DNA from: Acridotheres tristis
Lineage: Eukaryota > Chordata > Aves > Passeriformes > Sturnidae
Direction of reading: 5' to 3'
NCBI GenBank assembly: GCA_037013685.1
Contig: CM072919.1
Location: 125,616 to 189,615 of the forward strand
Length of the DNA: 64,000 nt
Under the pieces are notes generated by a model. The model was not told the DNA's origin, searched no databases, and worked only from the letters and a program-made list of their open reading frames with translations. Both the position numbers and the translations under genes were made by a program. Positions 24,201 through 47,304 of this stretch are shown here, piece by piece. Position 1 is the first letter of the stretch; each line of letters begins with the position of its first letter.

Positions 24201-26359
24201 ATTGTTCTGCTGGACCTGCAAACCTGTCCTGTAGACATACAAGCACTTCGTAAAATTTTGCCTCAAGAATCATTTGCCCAGAACTTCACTTGTTTAGGAC
24301 TTGGGTCTTTCCAATCTGGGCAGAGATACTGATGCTGTCTGGATTTATACCTTTTTCCTTTTATATATTTTCTGTATTCTTTACACATTTATTTGTAGCT
24401 TTGTAGTCTATTATTGTAACTTAGCTTCAGTATGCTAGTAGGCAGAAAGACAAAACAAATTCCAGGACGTTTGTGCTCTCTTGGTTCTCCTTAGAAACCA
24501 AGGTTGAAACCAGCTCTTTGAGACATATTTACATACACAGGGCCTGGTCCTTATCTGAGGGAGGAGGATTTAGAAGGTGCTAGAGCTAGGGGGCATTACT
24601 TCATGGAGTGTACTTCTAATTGGGGGGCTTCTTGTCAGATACACTAATTTGCAGAATCTATGAACATTGTACACGAGTCACATGAGGCAAGCATCTTCAG
24701 CGTTTTCCACCTAATGGACTGTGCACCTAGGGATCTTTATATAAAGGTACCCCTTTCTCTCACCCTAACTGTCTGGCTCATATTTCTAGGACTAAAGAAA
24801 ATGGCATCAATACAGACCGAGGATGTATTTAAAGACAGAAAGGATGCAAAACTGCCCTGTCCCTAAGCAACATTTTAAATTTACTTGTGGAATTAGCATG
24901 AATAATTTTAAAAGGTGGTTTGTGGAGGAAATTTCCAGAGAGCTGATTTTGGAAAGTTATTCCAGGCTGTTTCCCATCAAGCCCTTCCTTTATCTTCAAG
25001 CATCTGTGCAAGGACAGCATCAGAACACCCTCTGTAAGGTGACATGAGGTGCAGTTATCATGTCTTTTCTCATTGTCTCTCACAAGATGACATTGTGAGT
25101 TTCCTTTTTACCTCTTGTTGAAAACTTAGAGCATCATGTGGCCTCTGATGTGGATGATTAAGTATGCCTGGCACTCAGAATGAGGAAAGACTTGGGGGAG
25201 TTAGCTGACCATGGGGTTTGTTCCCCAAGGATTGCTCTACCCTGGAAACTCTGCCTGGGCATCAGGCAGTTCCATCCTGAGGGAGCAGAGCTCTTCACCT
25301 CCTCCATAGCTTCAGGCTGCTGTTCTCTGTCCTATTTAATAACTTAAAATTTCCTGGAAATTGCCACTGGTACAAGTTGAAATATGGAAAAAGTTGCCAA
25401 AGGAGAAGGTTTAAATTAACGTGTCACTGCAAGTTTATGGCTAAAAAAGGCCTTGTGGGTGCTAACCAGGAGATTAAAAACCAGGCTAGGAATTAGTAGA
25501 GATTCTAGGAGCCAAGCTGAACTTCAGGCATAGGAGGTGGAAAGGACAGCCATTCACTGTTAGCCAAACACTGCTGCCTGAGGTGGAATCAGGGAATAGA
25601 CCAGCATTTGAGGGGTGGCCAGGTGCATGGCTGCTGTCATTCTCTGGGTAGCACCAGAAATACACTTGTCCAGGGTAGGAGTGCTCTGCTACAGGTCATC
25701 AGCCCCCAGCAGTGCCAACAGTCAGGGGCCCTTCTGCAAGAGCAGCTTCTGGCCAAGCTACACGAGAAGCAAGGGCATAAGAAATAGGAGATGTCTTTTC
25801 TCTAGGACTGCCCCAGCAATGGCTGATGTCGACCAGGAGAAGGAGCAAAAAGATCAACCGAGCAGCAGGTTGGGCCACCGCAACCTGTCTCCTTTTACCC
25901 TTGCGGCTGGACTGGCTCTCAGCCACGTTTCTGCCGGAGGTTTTTGGTGCATAGTACAGGTAGAGCACACCTATTCCCCAAAACCAGAAATATTAATTTT
26001 GGAATAAAAATATTTTCTTGGGTAGCCCATTGCAATACGTGTTTTTCTGGAAAGATGACTGAAACTTTGCAGGGCACAGTACTTGAATTTACACTCCCCA
26101 GTTGACACTTGCATGACCTGAGATGTTGAACCTTCAATAGGAAGATTAGGGTCATTAGTTCCATGTGAGCCATGGAATTGTGTGAAGACCAAGCAATTTG
26201 TTGGGTTGAGAGAGTGTGTCCTTGTGATGGCTTGTGTCTGGAGCAAGTTAAACAAGGGAGAATGAAAGAGACAGTCATGACTCCGAACGGCTCATTGAGT
26301 GAAGTCCCATCTAATCACCATCCTGATTTATGGTTGCACTCAAGTTCTTTTCAAACCTA
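21271..26359. other. Non-coding stretch, nothing recognised
   Basis: There are no exon-like frames with known motifs and no repeat that I can name. Confidence 0.4.
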
Positions 26360-26398
26360 AACAATTCTATGATCAATTCTATGATTTTATGATCAATG
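26360..26398 (+). repeat. CR1-like 3' tail microsatellite (attctatga units)
   Basis: The sequence carries three near-copies of attctatgat (aattctatgatcaattctatgattttatgatca). This is the kind of short tandem unit that terminates CR1 elements. The preceding about 80 bp may be a badly decayed CR1 3' end. Confidence 0.5.
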
Positions 26399-29300
26399 TC
26401 TGTAAAAGCCAGCTGGTGCTGGAAGTTGCTCTCTGTAACCTGTGCTGAAGACATCCAGTTCTCCTCTTCCTACAGAGCTGATGAAGACACAGAATTCGGG
26501 AGGATTTAATTTCCAGGGTCATCTATAAAACAAGCAGGACTCTTTAGTTTTGACCTGCTCCTGGCTGGATGAATTTAAACTCTGTGGCAAGCTTCAGCCA
26601 CAGATGCAATGTATCAGTGTTGGTATGCCAAAGCCATAGCACACAGCAAAACCCCTATACTGGGGCCACCTGAATTAAGGAGAAGGCTACTTTCCCCAAG
26701 CAACTGTGTCCATTGTGAGTCATGTATCTGGTAGGGCTAGAAACAGAGGTGCTGTTGTAACTTGGGTGCTGTGGCTTGATTTTTGGATATAATTTTTTAC
26801 TTTGCCACATTCAGAGGCCAGCATGGGCTGTGTGGGGCTCACACCTGTAACCTGACTTGTGGCTTTGACATAGTGCATTGATCAAAGTTCTGAAATGTGG
26901 GACTTTTATCTAAGAAACTGCATCAGGAATCAATATTTAAGAAATCAGTGAGCAGTGGAAGTTTTGCCTGCTTCCTTGGAATCAGACTATACAGCTACTG
27001 TATTTCCTTTGCATGGTCAGTGTGAACTGATTCCGCCATATGATGTGACTAATAGATCGAAGGGAAATGGCAGCAATTTGGCTGAGGCACAGACACATGT
27101 CTATCCCCTAAGGCTGATCTGGACAAAGCACAGGGGCCTGTCTGGACCTCAGAGGTCCTGTGCACACAGACTGGACCAGTGAAGGACCTGCCTGTCCAGT
27201 ACTCAGCTGTTGCTACTGGATTGACTTCTGCATGCAGCCTCCCTTGTGAAAGGAACCCTTGTAAGGGGCAGGAGTGGAATGAGGATGAGATTCGATTCTT
27301 ACTTAACTGGCTGCCCTGCTCTCTGTTACTGCTAACTCTCCTTGAAGCTTGTGTGAGGAGGCAGAAGAAAGTGCCAGCAGGTTTCACTGGTATTGTGACC
27401 AGTAAGGGCTGTATGCAGTCTCCTGGTGACAGGTGCTTTCTGTGCTCTGGTCTGGTGCAATCATCAAAGATTTTTTCTGTCTCCTCCTACATGCCACTCC
27501 CCCACCCCTTTCTGCCATGTATCCTGAGCATATACAGTCTTCCTTTCCTCTCTCAGGAGGTATTGCTCAGAGCTCTCTGCTAATACTGTACCTTTCTAGG
27601 GAGAAAATCCTGCTTCCTGCCTTTGAAAGAATTAAAGAACGAAACAACGCAGAATAATCCCCCAAGAAGAAAACGAATTGCTCCCCTCTGTGCTTGACAA
27701 CCTGCACTGGTTCCTGGTGAGTGTTTTTATCAGTGAATCGGAATGCGTGAATAAGAGTGATGCCAGTACCAGGGCAGGAGATTTCCTTGGGCATATGCAT
27801 GAGGAAGTGGCAGGGATAGCTCTCATCTGCTTTAGAACAGGGGGCTGCCTAGTGAGGGTTGCTCAAAAATGGGACTCTATGTCTTGGGCTGGGGTTAAAT
27901 GCCTGGTGGGAAGCTTGAGCAGGACAATCTTATCACAGGACCTTGGCATGAGTAGGGAGCATTGTGGAAAGTCCTTCCAGTATTGGACTTAGGCCCCAAA
28001 TGGACTGCTCAGCTGGTGATCACTGTTATTTTAGAGCTCAGCTGGGCTGAAATTCCTGCCTATTGCAGATTCCTCTCCCTTTAGCTGGTGGTCTCTCACA
28101 GAGATGTGTCAGTAGCTAGGCCCTGAGCAGATCTGTTCTCCTCCTGGGTCCATTGTTGTGGTAGGAGTTGTCTGGGAGGGAGCTGGCTGACCAGTATCAA
28201 GCAACAGAAATGCCCTACTGAGCAGAAAGCCCTTCCAGGGGCTGCTATAGCAACACAAAGATGGCTGAGTTGGGCTTGTGAATGGAAATTTTCAACATAG
28301 GCTCTTCAGCTATACTGCTTTCAGCTTGTACGTCTCTTCCCAAGGGCAAGCAATGGGCCAGGCTGCAAAGAGTCTAATAGCCTGAAGGGTGAGGATGCCT
28401 CCAGCCAAGGGCGGGGGGCCTATGAACCCTGTGAAGATAGAGATCCTGGTCCTCAGGACTGAAAAAAAATTTCCAGGCAATAGCACAATGGCTGGATTTA
28501 ATGCTTCTGATCACAGGCACTGAACTACTGATGGGGGGGGACTCAGGTGGGAATGGAGACATCTACTCCTCCTTTGCCATCCTTGCAAAGACAATCCCCA
28601 CAAAGCACCCGTTTTACTTAACTGGCAGTGGGAGAATTGTAGCTTCCCATTCTGGAGCGCCCATGGTCTGCCCAAAAGCAAGTAGAACTTGAGAGCTGCT
28701 AACAGCAACTTTCAGACCACTCAGCAGAGTGACATGTCCCTTCCTCACAAGCACTGAGCCTCCACTCCACCATGTGAGGATGGGCTATTTAACTCCTCTC
28801 CCTTAGTGACCCAGCACCAGAAGTCCACCTCGGACTTTTTCAGCAACACCTTGCCTTGCTCTTCTCTATCTGCCTAACTGTGCATAACTCTTTCCAACAC
28901 CTGTCCTTCTGCAGAGATTTCTCCTTCTCCCACTTTGGGTGCTTCCTTGCTGCCACTTGCAGAGACTTCCCTCACTGAAAATTCTGCTGGTTTTGATGTT
29001 GAACATAAAGCAGAGTTTCCTTGGAGACAAGAAAAACAGTGGGCTCCAAGCGCTGATTATTTCACAGTCTGACTGGCTTTCAGCAATGAAAACTAAAAAG
29101 GGGATTGTGTTAGCAGAGGGAAGAGGGAGCCTGGGGCAGCCGTCATTGAGGGGGACACCTGACATGTTTTTCCAGTGTCATCCCTTTAGCAGCATGGCTT
29201 GACCGAGTTCCATGTGCCATGCCTGTGGCAGGGTGTGATGGTACATGCTGTACCAAACACTGCTGTCTTGGGATTATATTGCCTCTCTTCCAACCAGCCC

Positions 29301-30164
29301 CTGGAGGTTGGTAAACCTGGGAGAGGGTTTGCAATGGGCATTTCTAATTTGGCTGGCTTCTACCAGTCCCAGGAGTAAAACTGGCTAATTAGATTAACCT
29401 CTTTTTCTGTTCTTCTACACAGACATTAGTGTAGAATGTCCCAATAGTGGGACAATGTGTAAAGCAGCTGCATTTCAGTCATTGTTTCCCATCCATTTGT
29501 TCTGAGTACTGACAACTGAGCCTGTCCCAGCCAAGAGCCTGAACCCTCTAAAGAATGGAGCTCTCTGCTGTGCTGGACACACAGATTTTTGCCTCTCTTG
29601 GGGCAGGTTATTTGATCATCAGCTAATATCTCTTGGACACATTAGCAATTAGAAAGCTGTGCCAGTGTGTTGTATGAGGGCAGAGGAAGCAGGCATGGGA
29701 TGACTGCTGTGCTCTGCCTCATGAGAGAGCAGTGCACAGGGCAAGAAGGCAGTCTTAATCTGAAATTTTTGTTACTTTCTCCAATCCCACGCACCATGGC
29801 AAGAATGCCTTGTAATGCCAAGTCCTGCCAGTGGTCGGGACCTTCCCCTTTCCCAGAGGAGTATCTCACAGTGGATCCACTTGATTGACGGCTCCCCCTC
29901 TGCTGAGACATCCCTGAGTCCTCACAATCTGTCCAAGAGCCACAAATGGCACTTGGCTGTTTCAAGGAAGCAGCATTTTCTTGTTTGCCTTTCAGTGCAG
30001 TGAAGAAGTGCAGTGCAGGGGTCAGAGGGTAAGAGAAGAGTGAAGAACCGACCATGTCCCTATTCTAATTATAAATGTAAATCACCTCCAAGACGCTGCC
30101 ATGGACAGGATGTGTCAGTGCTGTCTGAAGTCCCCTAAAGCTTTGTCTCACAGCACATCAGCAG
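26399..30164. other. Non-coding stretch, nothing recognised
   Basis: No supported gene, RNA or repeat was identified. Confidence 0.4.
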
Positions 30165-30700
30165 AAGGAAGATCACAGCATTGCTGAGGTTGGCAGGGAC
30201 CCCTAAACATTATCTAGTGCTATCCCCCTGCCCAAAGCAGAGTCAGCTACAGTTTGTTGCTCAGGACTGTGTACAGACAGCTTTTGAATATCTCCAAGAA
30301 TGGAGAACATCCCGCTAGCTTCTCTGGGCAATCTGCCCCAGTGTTCAGTCTGTCTTGCAGTGACAAAGACTCTCTTAATGCTTAAGAATTTTCTGGTACT
30401 TCAATTCATGTCTGACACCTCTCATGGTCATTGTGCAACACTGAGAAGGGTCTGGCACTGAATTCTTCAAACCCTCCCTGCAGGCGTACATTGATAAGAC
30501 CTACCCCAAGCCCCCTCTCTTCCAGGCTGAGCAGTCCCAGATCTCCCAGTCTTTCCTTATGGGAGATGCCCGAGTCCCACCATCATCTCTGCAGTCCTTC
30601 AGTGGACTCTGTTCCCTGTGTCCATACTGGGAAACCCAGACCTGGACACAGCATGCCATCTGTGGCCTCACCAGTGCTGAGTCACAGGGGAGGGATCCCC
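30165..30700 (-). mobile_element. CR1 LINE fragment, antisense
   Basis: The + strand matches the reverse complement of a CR1 3' region. Segments in order are 'gttgctcagg', 'tttgaatatctccaagaatggag', 'cttctctgggcaatctg..ccagtgttcag', 'ctcttccaggctgagcagtcccag' and 'catactgggaaacccagacctggacac'. It resembles the copy at 52610-52835 over the shared part. It is non-coding and decayed. Confidence 0.75.
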
Positions 30701-33700
30701 TCTCAACCTGCTGGCACAAGCACAGCAGAGTTTCTGGACTCTAGTGCTGGTCCCATCTGGGATGTCTTGCGAGTTCTGTGGTCCCAGGAGTGATGTACCA
30801 GATGCAGACCCTAATAAACTGTTATTAGGGGTTTGATGTCGAGTCTTGTCTGGACCGTGTAAAGTAGTCAGATATATTTCTTCGTCCACCACATTATTCT
30901 GACCATTACCTGGACAAAGCCAGGCCAGAGGTCTCTGCAACCCACCCCTATGCTCAGAACACTTGCTGCTCTGTGACCTCAGAGCTGTTCCATGTCTCTG
31001 GAATGAGGGCAGATCTGTGCACAGGCATGAAGTAGATTTATTTCCCTACATGTAATTTCTCTTCTTGTCATGAAGGGATGCTAAGGCATTAGAAGTTCAC
31101 ACAAAACAGAATAGTCACCTTTGGTTCCAAACAGCCGAACAGCTTCTCTGCAGGCAACAGAACAGTCTATTCTCCCTGGCAGAAACTCAATGTATCACTA
31201 CTATACGGAACTGACCTCCTCTGGCCAGCACCACTGCCCTGACCTCTTGGGAGATGTTTCCCATGTGGAACTGAGCCCTCTCTGCAGATCTACATGCTGT
31301 GTAGATCTGCATATGCAGATACAACCTCCAGCTTCCCCCAGATCCTGCCTCCAGATGCAGACCTACTGCCACAGTTCTGGGCTCTGCACTGTGCCAACAC
31401 TGCCCAGTGACAGGCACCACACCCATGGGGCTCTGCAGGGCTACCCCAGCACCATGGAACAGGTAGACTGTTCCTGCCTGCCCAGTGGACAGACTGGATT
31501 TATGACCAATGCATTTCTGAGGAAAGTCTGCCCTTCAGCTCTGCTGATAGCCTGAAACATGCACGGATCAGGAGGAGCTTGCTTGCGAGCTCCCATGGAT
31601 GCAAACTGTCTTAATACAGACAGTGCAAAACTTTTCAGCACATGAAGAAAATGTTATAAATATTTACAGCCTGCCTCTTGATGCCTGAATAACTGAAGGA
31701 GGAACATTTCAGTAATGATGAGTTTATAACAGTCAAACTTGGCTGGGTTTTTCTGAAGCTAAGCACAACAGAGAAAGTAAGTTATTGAAAACTTTCACAG
31801 CAGCTTTCCTAGAATCGGAGAAAAATGCAAAATTTCTTCAGCAAGCAACTTGAAATCTGCCCGAATAATTTAATTTTTTTCTGTTGTTGTGATGTAGCAA
31901 TATTTAAGATGTGTATATGGGTTTCTAAATGCTAACAAATCTCAACAGTTTCAAGCACTTAATGTTGAAATGTGAAACCTGTATCATTCCCAGAAGTGAT
32001 GTGGGCAGGTCTTGTAATTTTCACTTTATCACAAGACAAAGTCTGAGATTACCCTCACCCTAAATTTCAAACACGGCATTTTACCAACTACTAGGAGGAA
32101 GATTAACTCTGTCCCAGCTGCCACTCATCCTCTCAAGGATGGAATATTTTCTTCTTTGTCCCTTAATGTCTCTTAAATAATTCCTAGTACTTTCTTCTGT
32201 CAGTCTGTGCTTTTCTGTGGTCTTTCATTTCTTTGTGAGTCACTGGAATTAAGTTTTTCTTTCTGTGTTTACTGCTTTTCATTTATGCATAGAGCAGATC
32301 ATTCTTCCTGTCACTTGTGAGCAGATGAGTAGCTCAGCCCTCTGCACACTTTCTTTTTGGACCTCACAATTGAAATCTCTGTTGGCAGCCTGTCACCACA
32401 AGTGGTGATGAAAAGGGGATCTCCCCTTCATTCCCTTTCATATCCATTGCTTTAAAAACCCCTAATATATGATCCTTGACAAAAGTTTTTTAAAACCCTG
32501 ACTGATCTGACACTGCAGCCATATCCTTATTAATGTGGGTGTTCCTTCAACTAGGTGCATTTGAAGATTAACTTTCACTTCTGCTGTCCTAGTTCTCCAT
32601 TTAAACAAGCTGGTCTTTTCTCTGGAATAGGGGCATGGCCAAAATGTGGGAGACTGTGTGTCTTTATGGAACCTGTAGTCAAAGACTACATTCAAGATAC
32701 TATTTCAAGAAGATTCTCTGCTGTATACAATATTTTACTCTCAGATTTTAAGTGTGAAACTTTGTAGGACTAACATTATTTAATTTGTGAGAAGGGGATG
32801 CAAAGCTGCCCTGATGCTCCCCCTTTTGGCCCTCCAGCACTGAGTGTGCCACGGCTATCTCCAATCTCCCTTCAACCAGAATTTTAAGACCTTCTATCTT
32901 TAAAACACGCTCACAGGAAGATGCTGCACACTGGATGTTTTTCTAATGGTGGCTTTTCTGACGTTGGCTGCTTTAACAGCAACAAAAGATAAAGAGGACA
33001 GATGTTCTTCAATGTCCAGTACAAGTTGAAACAGTATCTCAGTTGATTCAGAGATTCCCTGTTTTCTAACTCTTTCTAAGTCCTCAAGCTCTATTGTACT
33101 CCTTCCCCCATGTTGGAAATCTCTTTGGATAAATGGAGAGATAACCACAGAAAAATTTGCAAAGAGCAGGACAAAATGTAGTGTAGAAGTCTTCCTTCCT
33201 CATTTTTCTCTTTCACCAACATCTGACTGATATTTTTAAAATTATGTGAAACCTCACAGCCAAGAACTAGGCATTAGTTTTGCAAAACTGAACTTTACTG
33301 TGAAATATCTCGTGCTCCCTGCTTGATCCTTGAAGTTACCTCCAAAAATGCTCTCTCAAATACCTCAGTGTTTCTGGCAGAGTGGAGACTGGTGAAGGAG
33401 CCACGAATAGAACAACCTTCATCGAGAGAGCAAAGTCACCTTTTTCCTCACAAGAAGGAAAATCCAAGCCATTATCAAGATAATTTTTGTGACTTACTGC
33501 AGCAGTCTGAGAACTTCCTGCTGATGCAATAGAGAATAATTGCACAATTCCAGACCAGCAACACAGAGAGAATGCGCTATGGAGGGGGCTGCTCTGCTGC
33601 AAAATATGCAGATAGAGAAAGGGAGAAAGTCAGCAAGAGGATGGGGACATCAAAGAAGCAAGATATGCTGGTGAGTTCCTTATGTGCTTCTTTTTTGCTC

Positions 33701-34244
33701 TAAGAAGGCAGCTGAACACATGGCGCAACATGCGATCTAACGATTAAACCTATACTTTCCCATATCGAAATAGAAATTTAATTTTATTTGGACAAAAATA
33801 CATTTTTTAGTGCATGGAGATGAGAAAACATCAGGAAAAAAGATTGGGTGAGTCCGTTTATATCTGTGGGTTCTGCTCCCACCTCCCCTGTACAGGAAAT
33901 TGTGCCAATGCTGTGATATGGTCCAGCTCTAAGAAAGGCAAAATTTGAAATACAAGGAGCCCAGTTTTCCGTACTCAGCATAGACCTCCTCAGGTCACCA
34001 CAGCAAATGAGAAGTCTGGTTTGTTCATAGAAAGTCTATGGTGGGTGATTTTAGAGCCATCAATGTGACTTTTGACTTCACTAAACTGTTTGGAGCTTTT
34101 CACATTACCAATGTGTGCTGGGTTGTTTGATGAAGAGTGAGTGGTTTGGGAGTAAGGAAAAGAGTGTTTGGGGTTTGAAAATTTCTCTGGTAGCTCTTCT
34201 TTTGGAAGTGATTGCCTCGGGTAGCAATCTGCTCTACTGTAGGA
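30701..34244. other. Non-coding stretch; possible LTR end near 30.8 kb
   Basis: An AATAAA-containing segment with a short inverted repeat (taataaactgttatta, about 30811-30826), followed by T/G-rich sequence, resembles an LTR poly-A region, but no termini were found. The rest is unremarkable. Confidence 0.35.
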
Positions 34245-35655
34245 AGCCACATGGCATCCCTGCTGACTGGGAAGAAAGCTAATGTTATTCTAATCCACAA
34301 GAAAGGTGTAAGGGAAGACACAAAGAACTACACAAAGACTTGTGAGTCTAACCTCTAGAAAAATTATGGAGAAGATCCTACTGAATACTACTGAAAACAT
34401 TTGAAGAAAAATACAATCTTCAACATGGGTTCACAGAGGAAAAGTCCTCTTTAACCAGTCCGATTTCGTTCTATGATGAGGTCGCATCCGAAGCTGATAA
34501 AGGGAAGGTGGTGCATGCAGTTTTCCCAGCTTTTAGTGAGGCTTTTGATACTGTCCCTCACAGCATCCTTCTGGACAGTTGTCCAGCTGTAGCAGGGGCA
34601 AGTTGATGGTGTACAGTGTGAAGAGTCAGCTGGATGGTGGGGTTTGAATGGTTGTAGTGAAAGGGGCTGTGTCTGGCTGGTGAGTGGTCACTGATGGTGT
34701 CCTTGGGGCTGAATACCGGGGCCAGTACTGTTCAGTATTTTTATCCATGATCCAGATGCAGGAATTAAATTTCCCATGAGCAAGCTTGCTGACAATGTCA
34801 ATCTGGGAGGTGCTGTTGACTTTCTTGAGGAATAAGAGGCCTCAAAGGAGACTGTTGATTGAAATGGAGCACTGGGCTATCTCAGGCATAAAACAGAAGT
34901 AGTCCAAGTGCTATTTGTCTTTGTCTGGGAGGGAGTAACACTGAGTACAAGTCTAAACTGGGAGAGGAGTAGCTGAAGAGTAGAGAGGGACCTGGGGGTG
35001 CAGACTGGCCACAGGCTTAAGAGGAGTGAACAGTGTGCCCAGACAGCTGAGAGGGCAAATTGCATGCTGGAGACATTACACATAGCATGACCAGCAGGTC
35101 CAGAGAGGGGATTATCCCAGAGTAGTTAGCATTGCTGCAGCCTCACTTGGAGCACTGTGTGCAGGGCTGGGCTCCAATATCGAAGAAGGATGTGAAGATC
35201 CTCAAATATGTCCAGAAGAGGGGAATGCATATGAACTTTCTGGTGAAGAGCTGGAAGGCATATCCTACAAGGAGCAGCTGAGTGCTCTGGGCTTGTCTCC
35301 TTCAGAGAAATGGAGGTTGGGAAGCATTGCTTTCTGAAGCTTCCACACGAGGGAAGGTGGAGAGGGAGGTACTGGACTGTTCTCTCTGAGATCCAGGGGC
35401 AGCACAACTGGAATGGTCCAAAGTCGTGTCAGGGGACGATCAGAATGGACATTTGGAAGCATTTGAATGCCCAAGAAACAAGGACAAGTAGTAATGGCAT
35501 GGAACAAAACCACAAAAAGTTCCACTTTGGCATGAAGTAGCACTTCTTTACATTGAGGGTGGCAGAGGACTGGAACAGCTGCCCAGGCAGATCATGGAGT
35601 CTCCCTCGGGAGACACTTAAACCCACCAAGGTGTGTTCCAGTGTCACTTGTTTTG
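34245..35655 (+). mobile_element. CR1 LINE, sense, RT and 3' portion
   Basis: It translates with breaks to CR1 polymerase sequence: GIPADW-like, then VILIHKKGVREDTKNYTK, then SSFNQSDFVLYDEVASEADKGK, then FSEAFDTVPHSILLD. The 3' part follows with 'gggaccagtactgttcagtatttttatcc'-like, 'gcagcctcacttggagcactgtgtgcagggctgggctcc' and 'gcagaggactggaacagctgcccagg' type segments. Multiple frameshifts show it is inactive. Confidence 0.8.
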
Positions 35656-37423
35656 GGTCATTTGTTCAACTCTGTATCTGGAAAGCTATAAATGATACAA
35701 GTTTATTGTGGGAGACAAGGGTTTAGAACTCACAGGTTCTACACCTACTGTCAGGTTCAGGAGGCACAATCTTAATGAACTGAAAGATTGCAGTTCCTTT
35801 TTCTCATGTGTAGCTGTGAAAAGCAGGACTGTCAGTGGAGAAGGAAGACAGGCAAAGTTTTCACACAGCCTGGTGTGTATTGTCTACATCAACATATAAA
35901 AGTGAGGTGATATAGTAAGGAATGGATTGCTTGATCAAGCTGGAATGAGTGGATTAAAATCCATGGAATGTCGTTTGCTGATTCAAAAGCTGGGGTGACC
36001 ACAGCAGCACTGCAAGGTTCCTGCAGCAGCCATCATCTTTGCCAGTGGCCTTTGCGCAGCTTAGCTTGGGAGGGCTTAGAGTGACTTGACTGGGCAACCT
36101 CAGGTGTGTCTGCTGCTCTGAATTTCATGAAGGCATTAGCATCTGTGCAAACAATATTTTCTCAGAATGGAGGTTTTTCTCCACCTTCTGTGCATATGAC
36201 CTTGCAATCTTGTACCACGAAGCAGTTTCTCTTTAAGGCAATGTCTTCAGTTCATGATAGGCATTTATCTAGGTCCAAATGGAGGATACTAGGTGTGCAA
36301 TTTATAGAGAATATAGTCTCTATTTGTGAGGGTTTCTTTGGTTTAAATTTAGGATTACAAATGGACTAGCTCATCTCAAAGATGGTCATCCACACTTACT
36401 GATGTGCTAAGGTGACTTTGTTCTTCTTTGGTTTCATTTAGGTTTGTATTACAAATTGTTTCCTTTGCAAACTCCTGGGAACAAGAATAATTTTCAGACC
36501 TTCCATCTGTCAAGGCACAGTGACAGAAGGAAAATGGCACCTGCATAGTCAGGCAATAATCTTCCTCATTATGTGAACTGTTGGGTGGCTGGTGCCTTTA
36601 GCACTCTAGAGGGGACTGATTTGCCTGTGTAGCCTCCTTGTTTTCTGAGGAATATGGAAATAACAGTAAAACCTAAACAGATAAAGTACAGTAGACTGTC
36701 CAGCCTTGGAGCCAATTGGTAATGGAGCAGAACTGGTTCTTTATTTATCTCTGTGGAGTAGGTTTGATTTCAGTCTTAGTATTTATGAAGACAGAACATC
36801 AGCTTAATCCTATCAATGGAGTTTGACAAGAGATACTACTTGAAAGTCCTGTTTCAAAGGAAAGTCATAAATAAATGAATATAAATGAAGTATTATCCTC
36901 AGGCTCCATGGAAGGCAAGGGGATAATGTTCCTTTCTACAGAAACAGCCAGCACCACTTGCTGTCATGGAGAAAGTTGTTGTGGTAGGGACCTGTCCACC
37001 TTGGAGCTGCATCAGAAATGTTGTTCGCTGCTTGGTTTTGTTTGGAAGTGTTTGTATATGGGAAAGGGGTTTCTTGCCAGATGATAAAAATAAATTCCAT
37101 TCCAAAGTGATCAAACTCCTAAGAACAAGCCTGGGTGGCTATGAAGCCCCTTCTGGCTGCCCAGGCCAACATAAGCCACTCTTCAGTGCAGGTTGGTTCC
37201 TATAGAGGCCAGAGCCTCTCTAGAGGCATCAAAACAGTAGTGACAAGACCCTGGCAGCCCTTTAGATACCCTTCCCCAAGGTCTGCTCCTTGCAGATGGT
37301 CACAGGATCTCATTAATCAACTTTAAATAAACCTTTGTAAGCAGGCCCTAGGGAAATGACCTAAAGCTGAAGGTAAGATACGCCACAGCTTATGCTTTCC
37401 TGCCTGTACTTCTCCCTGCCCAG
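35656..37423. other. Upstream flank of SLC1A6
   Basis: I see no recognisable TATA/CpG promoter here. The transporter's transcription start is probably further upstream, because a splice-acceptor-like sequence lies just before the start codon. Confidence 0.4.
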
Positions 37424-37467
37424 CATAGGCAGAGCTGTGCCTGGAGGACTAAGCAGCTGTGCTGACC
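37424..37467 (+). other. SLC1A6: Probable 5' UTR part of first coding exon
   Basis: A pyrimidine-rich stretch ending ..tctccctgcccag (37411-37423) looks like a 3' splice site 44 bases before the start codon. This implies at least one further non-coding exon upstream. This is inference from splice-site shape only. Confidence 0.4.
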
Positions 37468-47304
<9,837 letters not shown>

